DNA of 64,000 bases from positions 3,472,001 through 3,536,000 of the forward strand of contig NC_016477.1 of NCBI RefSeq assembly GCF_000226095.1, given 5' to 3'. How positions within the stretch are numbered: position 1 is the stretch's first letter; the number at the start of each line of letters is the position of its first letter. The position numbers were made by a program, and so were the translations under genes. This document shows positions 24,524-36,538 of this stretch, in pieces. A model generated the notes under the pieces. That model worked only from the letters and a program-made list of their open reading frames with translations. It had not been told where the DNA came from and did not search any database. This stretch comes from Thermothelomyces thermophilus ATCC 42464 (Eukaryota > Ascomycota > Sordariomycetes > Sordariales > Chaetomiaceae).

Positions 24524-27500
24524 GGCAATTTAGATTCTTAATTAGTTCCTATGAATTGTCTTCTAGTCTAAAATTAAGCCATTTAACCAGATACTATAGT
24601 TCTCTATTAATAATATATAAATCTAGAATTTCTTTAACGTCCTATTCTTCCTCTTCGTCTTCTACTTCGATATTCGTAACGACTTTGGTATTCTTTAGCA
24701 CTGGCTCCAAGAGTAAAATATAAAAAATGTCTGTCTGTAGTTATATAGATGATAGTAACGATAGTTAATAGTTAGATGTCGAGATTTACTCTTTAATAAC
24801 AAATAGTCCTAATTTTTTAAAGTCTAGCTTCTCGCTTAGTCATTTAGTTTATAGGTATTATAAGATTAGGTAAACTTTGTCTCCCCTCTCTAGGCAAGGT
24901 CCCTCGAGCCTATGTTTGTCGTAGTAGTTCTTTATCCTTGTTTTGACAAACTCGAGTTCCTTCTTAAGCTTTTTATATAGTATATACATTTGTTCTACTT
25001 TGATTGCTACTCTTGGTACTATGATCTCTAGTCCTTGTCTAAGGTCTACTTTATATCTGTAGTTCGCGAAGAATGGTATAACCTTGGTCGTTTCCGTTAG
25101 CGTCGTGTTATAAGCAAGTTATACTATTGGTAACAATATAACCTAGTCGTTTTGCTAATAGTTAATATAAGAACGGAGATACTATTCGACGACTTAGTTT
25201 AGTCGCTCCGTTTATCTGTCAATCTATAGGTAATATGCCGTTAACAGCTTGCTATTAATGCCTAATTGTCGTATTAACGCTTGCTAGAACTTCGATACAA
25301 ATTTAGTATCTCTATCGGTGATCCATTCTTACGGCTAAGCATACACTAATGTAACTTGCCGATAGATTACGTCTACTAGCTATTTAGCTATCTAGGATTC
25401 CTTGTAGGGGAAGAAGTATACCCATTTAGTCAGGCGATCTACTATAGTGAGGATACTATCGTAGATCACTCCTGTAGCTATGTCTTTAGATTCTAGTAGC
25501 TTCGTAATGAAGTCTATCGTGACCGAACTCCATGGTTTGTCAGGTATTAGCAGTGGCTAAAGTAACCTATACGGCTTATATTATGCCATTTTGCTTCGGT
25601 TACAGATGTCGTAGTTTTGTACGACTTCCTTAACTTATGCCGTTAACTATAGAAAGTCGTAGTATTTCTTGACTTATACGATAGTTTTCGTAACTCCTTT
25701 ATATCCTCCGAGTTTCGATTCGTAGAGCTCTCGAATCATTCGTAGCTATTGATCTTTGTTATAGATATACGCTTTACCTCGGTACCAGAGTTTCCTATCT
25801 TTTTCTTCCACTCCGTCAGGTACTACTAGTCTAGGTACTACTTGATACTATGTCTCGTTAATCCTTTCTTCTCGAAGGATTACGTAACATTCTAGGAATA
25901 AGTCAAGTAGATCATCTTTTACAGGTGTCTATATTTCGTGATGTAGCGTTCTGTCTATCCGTTCCTTAAATAACGGTGGTATTATTTCTGTCTATTCTTC
26001 TATATGACCTGTTCGTCAGCTTAAGATGTCTGCTTATACGTTTTCTTTGCCCTTCTTATAGCAGATCTCAAAATTAAATTCTACGAGGAATTCTACCTAT
26101 CGTATTTGTCATCTATTAAGCTCCTTTGTCATTATAAAGTATTATAAGTTCTTATAATCTATATATACTTGTACTAGTTTAATCATACCACTAAGGTATA
26201 GTTACTATTCCTTAAAAGCTTCGACAATCGCAAGTAGTTCCTTATTATAGATTAGATAATTAAGATATAGTCTATCAAGCTTCTTTAAAAAGAAGGCTAT
26301 AGGATGTAGCTTCCCTTGTTCATCTCGTTATCCTAATTATCCTCTAATAGCGTAGTCTGAAGCGTCCGTTTCTACCTCAAATGGCTTCTTAGGGTTTAGT
26401 AGCACTAGTACTAGATCTTTAGTAATAGTGTCGCGGATCTACGTAAATGCTTACTTATATTGCTCTTCCTATTGGAATTTAGCGTTCTTCTTAGTAAGTT
26501 CGTATAAAGGTCGTACGATCGCTCCAAAGTTCTTGATAAACATCTAGTAGAAGTTTATAAATCCGATAAAGCTTCGTACTTCCGTAACTATCGTTAGTCG
26601 TAGCTAATTCTTGATAGCTTTAACCTTTAAAGGTTCCATCCGAATTTGTCCTAGGGATATTTCGTACCCCAAAAATACCGTTTTCCTAATGTAAAATTTG
26701 CTCTTTTCCTTATTAACTAATAGCTTATATATATATAGCGTGTCTAGTATTACTCTTACATACTTCTGGTGTTTGTCTATCGTCTTAGAGAAGATAAGTA
26801 TATCGTCAAGATAATATACTATAAATTTATCGAGAAAGGGTTAGATAGCTTGATCAATTAGGGCTTAGAACGTTACTAGCGCGTTTATAAGTCCGAATGG
26901 CATGACGAGGTACTTGTAATGGCTATAGGGTATCCTAAAGGCTGTTTTCCACTTGTCGCCTTCTTTGATCTGTATATGGTTGTAGGCTAATAGCAAGTCA
27001 AGATGTATAAAATATTAGGCTCCTGCTAACTAATCTTAGAGCTATAAGATTAGTGGTAACAGGTATTGGTTTTTCATGGTCTATTCGTTAAGTTACTAAT
27101 AGTCAACATATAACTATAGCTTTCTGTCCTTCTTAGGCATAAACAGGATTAGGTAGCCTACTAGCGATGTCAATAGGCAGATATATCCTCTTTAAAGGTT
27201 CTCCTCTAAATATTACTTAAGTTCTTCGTTCTATATCTAGCTTATATAGTAAATCTTAAAGAACTTTAGTCGTGCTCCTTCCTTAAGCTTGATCTTATAA
27301 TCCTATAGGCCATATTCTAGTAATCCTTCTAGATATTTTGGTTCGAATGCTAGGTGTCCTTCGTATTCCTTCGGTACTTCCCTAGTCTTGTCTTGTCTCT
27401 CGGTTTTCTAATAGTATACAAACTTGGTTCTATCTATAGCGATGCTAGCGATTTCTCCTATCTTGACCTACTACTCTAATTACAGTGCTCTACATTTGTT

Positions 27501-28208
27501 AACAGAGAGAACAGCTATTAACGGTTTAGCTCGTTCCTTCTATTGCATCGTCGTTATTGTTTTACCGCTTCTTCTAGAGTCTATAGTAGTCTGTCTACTA
27601 TTATCTGTCTCTTGCGGTAGATCCGTAGGATATGCCTTCCCTTAAGCATCGTCCTCTCGCGATCCTTGTATGCTTCCTATCTCGCTAGTTGAATATGACT
27701 CTATTTAGGGTCGTAGGTGGCTACTATTCTTCTAGCTAATATCTAGGTTATAATCTTTATACTATGGTAACCCTAATATTATATCTTTATTGTCGCCTAT
27801 ATCTATAATACTAAATACGACTATTATAGTCTTCCCTGCTATAGTAATATCGATCGGTTTAGTCTCCTTATATACCTATTATATTAGAAATAGTCCTTTG
27901 ACTATACTATGCTTCCACTTTATTCTCCAGGGTATCTATAGCTAATTTACAAGCGTTAGCGAAATCAGGTTCGTCTCTGCTCTACTATCCATTAGTATGA
28001 GCATTTTGTGCTATTTCCATTATGCTATTATCTATAGTCGCTTGTCCTACTATCGTCGTCCAAAGATCGTAGTGACTTCCTATATTTCCGCTAGGAGGTC
28101 TCGATATAGTAGTCTCTTACGGCAGTTCCTCCTATACTATACTACCACTCGCCGCTATACAGGCGTTAATGGTTTTTAGGCCCCTCGAAGGGCCCTAACC
28201 CGTTTCCT
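24400..28208 (-). pseudogene. Pol of copy D with chromodomain
   Basis: Minus-strand PR-RT-RH-INT-chromodomain in the -1 frame relative to gag; end approximate. The protease Asp codon starts at 27989 (DSRAE-like). The frameshift heptamer is AGGAAAC at 28208-28202 with hairpin retained. Many TAG codons. Confidence 0.8.
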
Positions 28209-30427
28209 AGGTTAGTGCTAACCTCTTTAGTCGTTCGGCTAATAGTAGCTTTATCTATCGTGCTCATTTCTATAAGCTATTAAGTACTTATAGCTTCCTA
28301 CCATTAGGTCTATTCTACTTTCTATCGTACGTGCTATAGCTTCATCTAAAGCTCCTAAATTCGCAACTTCTTTTCGTCTACGTAGTAGAGGCAATCGTTA
28401 CTCTAGTATAAGTCCCATATGTCTCGTCCTGTTCTGTAGTACCTAGGCCAGGCTCGTTTTAGAACTATTGTAATGGTTTCTAGACTCTGGTCTTTAATCT
28501 TCCAGAGCAATTCGGCCACTCTGTTTCCTATATTATAGACCTATTCCACTAGGCGTAAGCTTCTGTCCTCATTTTCTTGTTAGGTCAGCTAGTAGTTATT
28601 CTCGAATTTGTCGTAGAAGTAGTATTAGCATTTATATACCATACATTAGAACTAGGGCACTTGCGTATGTGCCTTATGTCAAGGGTATAATCGTGTAACA
28701 TCGCCTAGGAGGTATTAGAATTCTCTCCTAAATCCTTCCTACTATACGTAGACTATAGGTACTTTAATGCTAAGGTAGGAGTATTTCTTCTAGTAGCTTT
28801 CCTATATACACTTATCTTTTCCGCGGTTTATATATATAAACTAATATTCTAGGTTCTGTACGTTATTGCTAAGTTACTAATCGTTAAAGCACTTAGTATA
28901 GCTATCAAGTCTATTATATACCATAAGCTGTTCTCCTTTAATAGTTTCTATAATACATTAGAGTTCCCTCGTCTTGTCCCTTATCTTATTGCTCTACTAG
29001 GCAAGTTAAGTTAAACGTTTATCCTATTCGCGCAGTTCCATGTTAAGCCGGAAAACTTCGTTATAGTACTCTTCGATTCGTTCCTATAGGAATAGAATAT
29101 TAGGTCTAGGTCTTTCGGTTCCTTAGGTATTAGTCGTCTACGATCTATCTTACCTCTATATAACTATAAAACCTTACTACCCTAAGGCTAGGAGAATCGA
29201 AATTGGCAGTACGTACTCTCCGGTCGTATCCTATTTACCAAGACCCGTCTCTAGGTTCATAGTGACCAGTTCGGAATACGGTACTTATTCGTCTTTACTA
29301 TTGCTATTATATCCAAAACTGTCTGTGTTACTGCCCCTGTCTTTGTAGCTCGTGGCTACTACTTTAGTAACATTCTTAGTAGTTTCGTCGATGTCCGTGA
29401 TTTCTTTTCTAGGGACTAGCTTCTACTCTTTCTTTAGGCTTTGACATTCTCGCTTATAGTGCCCTTTCTTTCTATAGTTATAGTAGGTAACATTAGACTT
29501 ATCTTTAGTTATCTTCTTCCGGTCCTACTTCTATGCTATATCTATATCTATAGCTCTAGGATACGTCCTATACAAGGTACTAATATACGTTCGCTTTTTC
29601 TTGTCATTAGCTTTGACTATAGTTCTATTCGTTTGACCTCGTTTCTACTACTCTTGTATATAGAGCCGATCATCAATTCTAATAGCCTATATAATATATT
29701 TGTCTAAAGTCTTAGGTCGATCGTACTTATATAGCTTGTCTTTAACCTTTTCCTTTAGGCCGTTATAAAACAATTATATTAACGCCTTATCGTTAAGCTA
29801 AGACTTAAATATGTCCTATCTAAACTATACGGCATAGGAGGCTACTAACTTAGTCTATCGGAGATTAGCAAGTCTTTCTTATATATAGATTTTCTTGTCT
29901 TTGTCGCTAAAAACCTTCTAAAGCTCTTCTTCGAAACAATCGTAAGATTAGAAGACTGCCTATATAAACACATCTCGGTCGTCTTTATCTTCCTTAGTAA
30001 GGTAATCATTCTATATAGGCTTAAACCATCTAAGTACCTTGCCCTCTAGTCTTATAACTATATAAAGGACTTTAGCTTTTTCGTCCGGAAACTTGTCGTT
30101 ATTAAGCTAGAAGTAGGATCAGAGGTTTGTTAAGAATCCTATAAGATCTTCCTTAGTTCCTCTATATTTACTAGGTAGTTCGATCTTGATACGGCTTGCT
30201 TTAATAGTCTCAAGTGTCTCGATTTTGGCGTAAGCCTCGTTAATCAATTTCTATAAGTACTTTTTGCCGTTCTCGAGTTCCTTGATTCGAGCTTAAGCAG
30301 CCTTATCTCTCTAGTCTAACTCCTAGATCTGCTACTAGAGTTAACTAAGCTAGGCAAGCAGTTGTTCGGCCGTAACGTCAGTAGCCATGTCGGTGTCAAG
30401 GTCGAAGTCACCTCCGTTCTAAACTAT
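28166..30427 (-). pseudogene. Gag of copy D, RIP-mutated
   Basis: Start codon ATA at 30427, TAA at 28166-28168, 754 codons. Same order of regions as copy E. Confidence 0.82.
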
Positions 30428-30454
30428 AATAGAATAAAGGGAGTAGTAATAACG

Positions 30455-30860
30455 TATAACGAACCTAACTTAGACTTCTTCTAAAAGGGTTTAGACAAAG
30501 GTAGATTAAGCGGAGCTAATAAGCAGGTTGTCTAAGGGATTTAGTAAAGCCAAAGGGTTTATAATAATACTTTAGTTATCTCCTTACAATGTTAGGGTAC
30601 TATAAGTTATGATTATTACCACTAGTAAACTCCTAGAGTCTACTATAACGAGTGACTATCTATATATATATATAATCTTAGTGATCACTCGTAATTACGG
30701 TGATTGTAAGTGATCGTATGGTGATGATCACCCTGATCATTGGTGAGCGTAGTGATCACTATGCTTCCCTATGTTGTGATTGGTTCTTTTGTTCCTTTGG
30801 CTTGATTGGCCCGTCTGTGCCGGTGGCTCAGGTGGCATCTGCATACATATTTCCGTGACA
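30455..30860 (-). repeat. 5' LTR of copy D (406 bp)
   Basis: Begins TATAACGAACC (RIP-altered TGTGACGAACC) and ends CCGTGACA, followed by GGCTC. PBS-like AGTAGTAATAA lies just inside on the plus strand. Confidence 0.92.
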
Positions 30861-31640
30861 GGCTCGCAGTCTAGCACCTAGGCATCCTAGATTATGCCCT
30901 CGTTATAGGCCTTCCGGGCCTCTTCGAGGTCCCGTAAGCCTAGGAGCACTATGGCCTATTTCCTCTACAGGCTCTTTGGCAGCCGGAACTTGACCGTTTC
31001 GATCGAGTATAGGCCTACGGCCCCCTTAAAGTCCTATTCGCTAACCCCCTGTAGCTCTTCTTTCCAAACTCCTTTAGCTAGGACTATATAGGCCCTACCG
31101 ACCTCCCTAGCCTCCTCTCCAAAGGCTATAGCCATCCATTGCTTATTAGCCAAATACCAATCCTTAGTAGCTTTATCCTTAAAGACTACTACTATATCCC
31201 CGCTTAGGAGCTTCCTAGCTATAACGGCTCCCTAGTAGCTAGAAGCCCTGTTAACTGCTTAGACTATCTCGGCCGGGGTTTAGGCTTTAAGGTCCTCCCG
31301 TAGGCCTACGTTCCGTATCGTAACCTCCCGCGAGGCCTATAACGGCACTGCCTTAGCCGACAGTAGGCCCCCCTAGGGGCCTATTACCCCCTGTTACAAG
31401 CTTACGGCTACCTGTGCCTAGGTAGGGTAGGGGGTGGCCTTAAGGGCTTCTTTAAGCCTCTTTTTGACTTCCTCGGCTATAAGTTCCTATAGGTTCGGAA
31501 CCAGGCCTATAACGGTAGTCGTAAGGCCCTATAAGAGCCCATTAGCAAGGTCCTATGCCCTGCCCCGTTTAGGGCTTAGTACGAGGTCGACTAGTTACGT
31601 GATAAGACCCCTTAGTTCCTTGATATCTAGGGTAAGGTAG
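30861..31640 (-). pseudogene. LINE fragment: main part of ORF1
   Basis: Minus-strand frame encoding a Tad1-like ORF1 body. Visible stretches are LDIKELRGLIT, REVTIRNVGLREDL, PAEIV, ARKLLSGDIVVVFKDK and a W-containing block near 31120. It joins in frame to the ATG-bearing piece at 39233-39275 across copy E and to the zinc-knuckle piece across copy D. TAG at Gln positions. Confidence 0.78.
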
Positions 31641-32088
31641 TGTGACGAACCCAACTCAGACTTCTTCTGAAAGGGTCCAGACGGAGGTGGATTGAGCGGG
31701 ACAAGCAGGCGGGTCGTCTGAGGGATTCGGTGAAGCCAAAGGGTTTACAACAACACTTAGAGTTGTCTCTTACAGTAATCAGCAATGCTTGGTATGAGTA
31801 CTGTGATTGTGATTGTTACCACTGGTGAACTCCCAGAGTCCACCATAACGAGTGACTAGCTAGCTATATATACACAATTGTCTGTCCTTCTTCAATAGTT
31901 ATCACCAGTACCACTTCTCCTTTCACTTCGTGATTCTGCGTTGTCGACGGTGACATGTTATTATCACCAGTGAAGACCTTAGTCTTGGCGGTGATAATCT
32001 TCTGATTGGTCCGTTAAGTGATTGGCTGTTAGAATGTCCCGCGTCCTGGCTACAGCCTGCTAGGCCGCCCATGTGCTTATTCGTGACA
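31641..32088 (-). repeat. 3' LTR of copy E (448 bp)
   Basis: Plus strand begins TGTGACGAACC and ends TCGTGACA. The U3-side half is unlike those of A/D, B/F and C. The self-priming motif on the plus strand is TTGTTACCACT at 31813-31823. Confidence 0.95.
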
Positions 32089-32093
32089 CGATG

Positions 32094-32102
32094 CCCCTCC
32101 TT
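32094..32102 (-). other. Polypurine tract, copy E
   Basis: On the minus strand AAGGAGGGG followed by CATCG and then the LTR start TGTCACG. A purine run in this place primes plus-strand DNA synthesis in LTR elements; equivalent tracts precede the 3' LTRs of B, C, D and F. Confidence 0.7.
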
Positions 32103-32105
32103 CAA

Positions 32106-32124
32106 GGCTTTCGACCCGAAAGCC
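32106..32124. other. Conserved hairpin beside the polypurine tract, copy E
   Basis: GGCTTTCG-ACC-CGAAAGCC, perfect 8-bp stem. It lies between the antisense promoter-like block and the PPT. Confidence 0.6.
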
Positions 32125-32135
32125 CTCTTAGGCCG

Positions 32136-32152
32136 TTTCAAATAGCGCTAAC
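32136..32152 (+). promoter_or_regulatory. Conserved promoter-like block of antisense gene, copy E
   Basis: TTTCAAATAGCGCTAAC, 12 nt before the antisense ATG. Conserved in B, D and F despite heavy mutation around it. Confidence 0.45.
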
Positions 32153-32164
32153 AACCCTTCGCTT

Positions 32165-32853
32165 ATGAGTACTGTATTCTCCCTGTTTCTGCGTCGCGGT
32201 CGCCATATTGACAAAATGCCGATAGAGAAACGGAAGTCGCATTCTGCACGTTACCGTGCTTCCCTTGCTTAGAACATCGCTAAGAACGGTTTTGTCGTTA
32301 TACCTTGCTCTTGGTGCGCGTCGCAAGGCCTCGTTTGCAAAATGATCACGCGTACAAAGCGTTGCGAAGCCTGCGTTCGTCAAGGTCGTTCTTACAATAG
32401 CTCTAGCATACCGCTTTCTTCCTGTAAGCACGTCTCCTTTTCTTTTTTTTTTTTTTCCTTTGAATGTAATTCCTGATGTTCGTTCTAGTGGATCGCATTC
32501 TCTAGGAGCAGCGTCGTATCAAGGATGCTAAACGTCGTGCCGAACTTGAGCTGGATAAATCTCAACGCCGTCTGGAAGAAGCCCAGCGCGAGTTGTCCGA
32601 AAAGCTTGCGCGGCTCCGGCGTCTTCGTCAGCAGAAGGAGTTTTTGGTGGAGAAAGGTGCCGACATGGTGGCGCGTGGTCTGTCGACCTTGGACGAGTTG
32701 GAGGAGGTTGAGCGGCAAGAGACGCCTGCTATGCCCTCGTCACAGATTAATGATGCCGTCGATGCTGTCGACTGGGGCGCCGTCTTTGGTTCTGTCCCGG
32801 GTTTTCCTTTGGTCGATCCGGATTCTGCCGGTGGAACTGTTCTAGTTTCTTAA
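32165..32853 (+). pseudogene. Antisense Zn2Cys6/coiled-coil gene of copy E (two RIP stops)
   Basis: Exon 1 32165-32423, intron 32424-32488 (GTAAGC...CTAG, 65 nt, phase 1), exon 2 32489-32853; 208 codons including stop. Residues 48-77 give CX2CX6CX8CX2CX6(Y), the fungal Zn(II)2Cys6 spacing, with the sixth Cys changed to Tyr by TGC-to-TAC. A basic VRQGR segment, a coiled coil (residues about 85-140, with RRLEEAQRELSEKLARL), an EELE/LDELEE motif and an acidic tail ending LVS follow. Only two internal stops, both TAG (codon 36 and in the ILxEQRR stretch), both RIP-type. It runs opposite to gag-pol, tail to tail, overlapping the last 107 nt of pol. Unlike Gal4-type regulators it has no large regulatory domain. 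DNA binding is inferred from the motif only. Confidence 0.75.
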
Positions 32854-35800
32854 GGCAGTTCAAATTCTTGACTGGTTCCTATAAGTTGTCCTCTGGTCCA
32901 AAATCAAGCCATTTGACTAGGTACTACAGTTCCCTGTTGATGATGCGTGAATCCAGAATTTCTTCGACGTCCCATTCTTCCTCTTCGTCCTCTGCTTCGA
33001 TGTGCGTGGCAACCTTGGCGTTTTTTGGTGCTGGTTCGAGAAGTGAAATATGAAAAACATCCGTCCGTAGTCGCATAGATGACGGTAACGATAGTCGGTA
33101 GTTAGATGTCGAAATTCGTTCTTTGATAACGAAGGGTCTGACCTTCTTAAAGTCCAGCTTTATGCTTGGTCATTTAGTTCGCAAGTTTCGTGTGATTAGG
33201 TAGACTTTGTCTCCCCTCTCTAGGCAAGGTCCCTCGAGCCTGTGTTTGTTATAGTAGTTCTTCATTCTGGTTTTGACAAACTCGAGTTCCTTCTTAAGCT
33301 TCTCGTGCAGTGCGTGCATCTGTTCTGCTTTGACTACTGCTCTTGGCACTATGACCTCTGGTCCTTGCCTAAGGTCTGCTTCGTATCCGTAGTTCGCAAA
33401 GAACGGTGTGACTTTGGTCGTTTCTGTTGGCGTCGTGTTGTAGGCGAGTTGTGCTGTTGGCAACAGCATAACCTAGTCGTTTTGCTAGTAGTTGACGTAA
33501 GAACAGAGATACTGTTCGACGATTTGGTTTAGTCGCTCCGTTTGTCCGTCGGTCTGTGGGTGATATGCCGTTGACAGTTTGCTGTTAACGCCTAATCGTT
33601 GCATTAACGCTTGCCAGAACTTCGATACGAACTTAGTGTCTCTGTCGGTGATCCATTCTTGCGGCTAAGCATGCACTGATGCAACTTGCCGATAGATCAC
33701 GTCTGCCAACTGTTCCGCTGTCCAGGACTCCTTATAGGGAAAGAAATATGCCTACTTAGTCAGGCGATCTACTATAGTAAGAATACTGTCGTAGATTACT
33801 CCTGTGGCCGTGTCCTTAGATTCTGGCAGCTTCATGATGAAGTCCATCGTAACTAAACTCCATGGTTTGTCAGCTGTTGGTAGTGGCTGAAGTAGCCCAT
33901 ACGGCTTGTGTCGTGCCGTTTTGCTTCGATTGCAGATGTCGCAGTTCCGTACGACTTCCTTGACCCGTGCCGTTAACTGTGGAAAGTCGTAGTGTTTCTT
34001 GACTTGTGCGACAGTCTTCGTAACTCCTTTGTGTCCTCCGAGTTTTGACTCGTAGAGTTCTCGAATCATCCGCAGCTGTTGATCTTTGTCGTGGATGTAC
34101 GCCTTGCCTCGGTACCAGAGTTTCCTATCTTTCTCTTCCACTTCGTCAGGTACCACTAGTCCGGGTGCTACTTGATACTGTGCCTCGTTGATCCTTTCCT
34201 CTCGAAAGATTGCGCAGCATTCTAGGAACGAGTCAAGTGGATCATCTTCCACGGGTGTCTACGTTTTGTGATGCAGCGTTCCGTCTGTTCGTTCCTTGAA
34301 CAATAGTGGTGTCGTTCCCGTTCGTCCTTCCGTGTGATCCGTTCGTCGGCTTAAGATGTCTGCTCGTACGTTTTCTTTGCCCTTCTTGTAGCGGATCTCG
34401 AAGTTAAATTCCGCGAGGAATTCTGCCTATCATATTTGTCGTCCGTTAAGTTCCTTCGTCGTCGTGAAGTATCGCAAATTCTTGTGATCCGTATATACTT
34501 GTACCGGTTCAATCGTGCCACTGAGGTATGGTCGCCATTCCTTGAAAGCTTCGACAATCGTAAGCAGTTCCTTGTCGTGGATCGGGTAATTGAGACGTGG
34601 TCTGTCGAGCTTCTTTGAAAAGAAGGCTACAGGATGTAGCTTCCCTTGTTCGTCTCGTTGTCCCAATTGTCCTCCGATGGCGTAGTCTGAAGCGTCCGTT
34701 TCCACCTCAAATGACTTCTTGGGGTCTGGCAGTACCAGTACTAGGTCTTCAGTAATGGCGTTGCGGATTTGCGTGAATGCTTGCTCGTGTTGTTCTTCCC
34801 ATTGGAATTCAGCATTCTTCTTGGTGAGTTCGTGCAAAGGTCGTGCGATCGCTCCAAAGTTCCTGATGAACATCCGGTAGAAGTTCGCAAATCCGATGAA
34901 ACTTCGTACTTCCGTGACTGACGTCGGTCGTGGCCAATTCTTGATGGCTTTAACCTTTGAAGGTTCCATCCGGATTTGTCCCAGGGATATCTTATATCCC
35001 AAAAACACCGTTTTCCTGACGTGGAATTCGCTCTTTTCCTTGTTAACTAATAGCTTGTACGCGTGCAGCGCGTCCAGCACTGCTTTCACGTGCTTCCGGT
35101 GTTCGTCCATCGTCTTGGAGAAGATGAGTATGTCGTCGAGATAACATACCGCAAATTTGTCGAGAAAGGGTCGGATAGCTTGATCAATTAGGGCTTGGAA
35201 CGTTGCCGGCGCGTTCGTAAGTCCAAATGGCATGACGAGGTACTCGTAGTGGCCATAGGGTGTCCTAAAGGCCGTTTTCTACTCGTCGCCTTCTTTGATC
35301 CGTATGTGGTTGTAGGCCGATGGCAAGTCAAGACGCGTGAAATATTGGGCTCCTGCCAACTGATCTCGGAGCCGTGAGATCAGCGGTAACGGGTATCGGT
35401 TTTTCACGGTTTGTTCGTTGAGTTGCCGATAGTCGATACATAACCGTAGCTTTCCGTCTTTCTTGGGCACAAACAGGATTAGGTAGCCTGCTAGCGATAT
35501 CGACGGGCGGATATGTCCTCTTCGAAGGTTCTCCTCCAAATATCGCTTAAGTTCTTCGTTCTGCGTCTGGCTCGTGTGGTAAATCTTGAAGAACTTCAGT
35601 CGTGCTCCTTCCTTGAGCTTGATCTCGTGATCCTATGGGCCGTGTTCTGGTAATCCTTCTAGATGCTTTGGTTCGAATGCTAGGTATCCTTCGTATTCCT
35701 TTAGTACTTCCCTAGTCTTGTCTCGTCTCTTGGTTTTCTAGTAGTATACGAACTTGGTTCCGTCTATGGCGATACTGGCGATTTCTCCTGTCTCAACCTA

Positions 35801-36538
35801 CTGCTCCAATTGCAGTGCTCCACATTCGTCAACGGAGAGAACAGCTATCGGCGATTCAGCTCGTTCCTCCTGTCGCGATATCGATGTCGTTATGCCGCCT
35901 CTTCCAGAGTCCGTAGTGGTCTGCCTGCCACTGTCCGTCTCTTGCGGTGGATCCGTAGGACATGCCTTCCCCTAAGCATCGTCCGCTCGCGATCCTTACG
36001 CGCTCCCCATCTCGCTAGTCGAATACGACTCCGTTTGGGGTCGCAAGTGGCTACTATTCTTCTAGCTAATGTCCGGGTCGTAATCTTCATGCCATGGTAA
36101 CCCCAATATCATGTCTTTGTCGTTGCCTATGTCTATAATGCTGAATACGACTGCTGTGGTCTTTCCTACCACAGTGATGTCGATCGGTTCGGTCTCTCTA
36201 CGTACCTATTGCGTCGGAAATGGCCCTTTGACTATGCCATGCTTCCGCTTCATTCTCTAGGGTATCTGTAGCTAATTCACAAGCGTCGGCGAAATCAGGT
36301 TTATCTCTGCTCTACTATCCACTAGTGCGAGCATTTCGTGCTGTTTCCACTGTGCTGTTATCCACAATCGCTTGTCTTGCCGCCGTCGTCCAAAGATTAC
36401 GGCGATTTCCTATGTTCCTGCCGGGAGGTCTCGATATAGTGGTCTCTTACGCCAGTTCCTCCTGTACTGCGCTACCACTCGCCGCTACGCGGGCGTTAAT
36501 GGTTTCCGGGCCCCTCGAAGGGCCCTGACCCGTTTCCC
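32747..36538 (-). pseudogene. Pol of copy E: protease, RT, RNase H, integrase, chromodomain
   Basis: Frame of 1264 codons from the slip site to TAA 32747-32749. Protease DSRAEINLISP (Asp codon at 36319; Gly-to-Arg by RIP). RT at 35540-34900 with [32 protein letters not shown] and YLDD at 35143-35132. RNase H starts VETDASDYAIGG near 34705. Integrase zinc finger has GGHKG and CDIC, core Asp in VTMDFIMKLP and ITDRDTKF, Glu in TDGQTERLNQ. Chromodomain at about 32995-32870: EWDVEEILDSR, YLVKWLDF, EPVKNLN. Several TAG/TGA interruptions remain, so inactive. Chromodomain integrases of chromoviruses usually steer insertion to heterochromatin. Confidence 0.9.

Larger units (their letters stand above)
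23394..30860 (-). mobile_element. Chromovirus copy D, complete, RIP-mutated
   Basis: 7467 bp, minus strand, 406-bp LTRs, target duplication GGCTC at 23389-23393 and 30861-30865. Inserted in LINE ORF1. The antisense gene lies on the plus strand next to the left LTR. Confidence 0.95.

Noticed and set aside
35754-35975. Antisense frame of about 70 codons in the protease-RT spacer, seen at the equivalent place in all six copies (also 2667-2978, 9880-10083, 18322-18543, 27424-27645, 47513-47734).
   Set aside because: It has no conserved start context, no domain and no intron support, and lies wholly opposite a conserved pol frame; sense conservation explains it.
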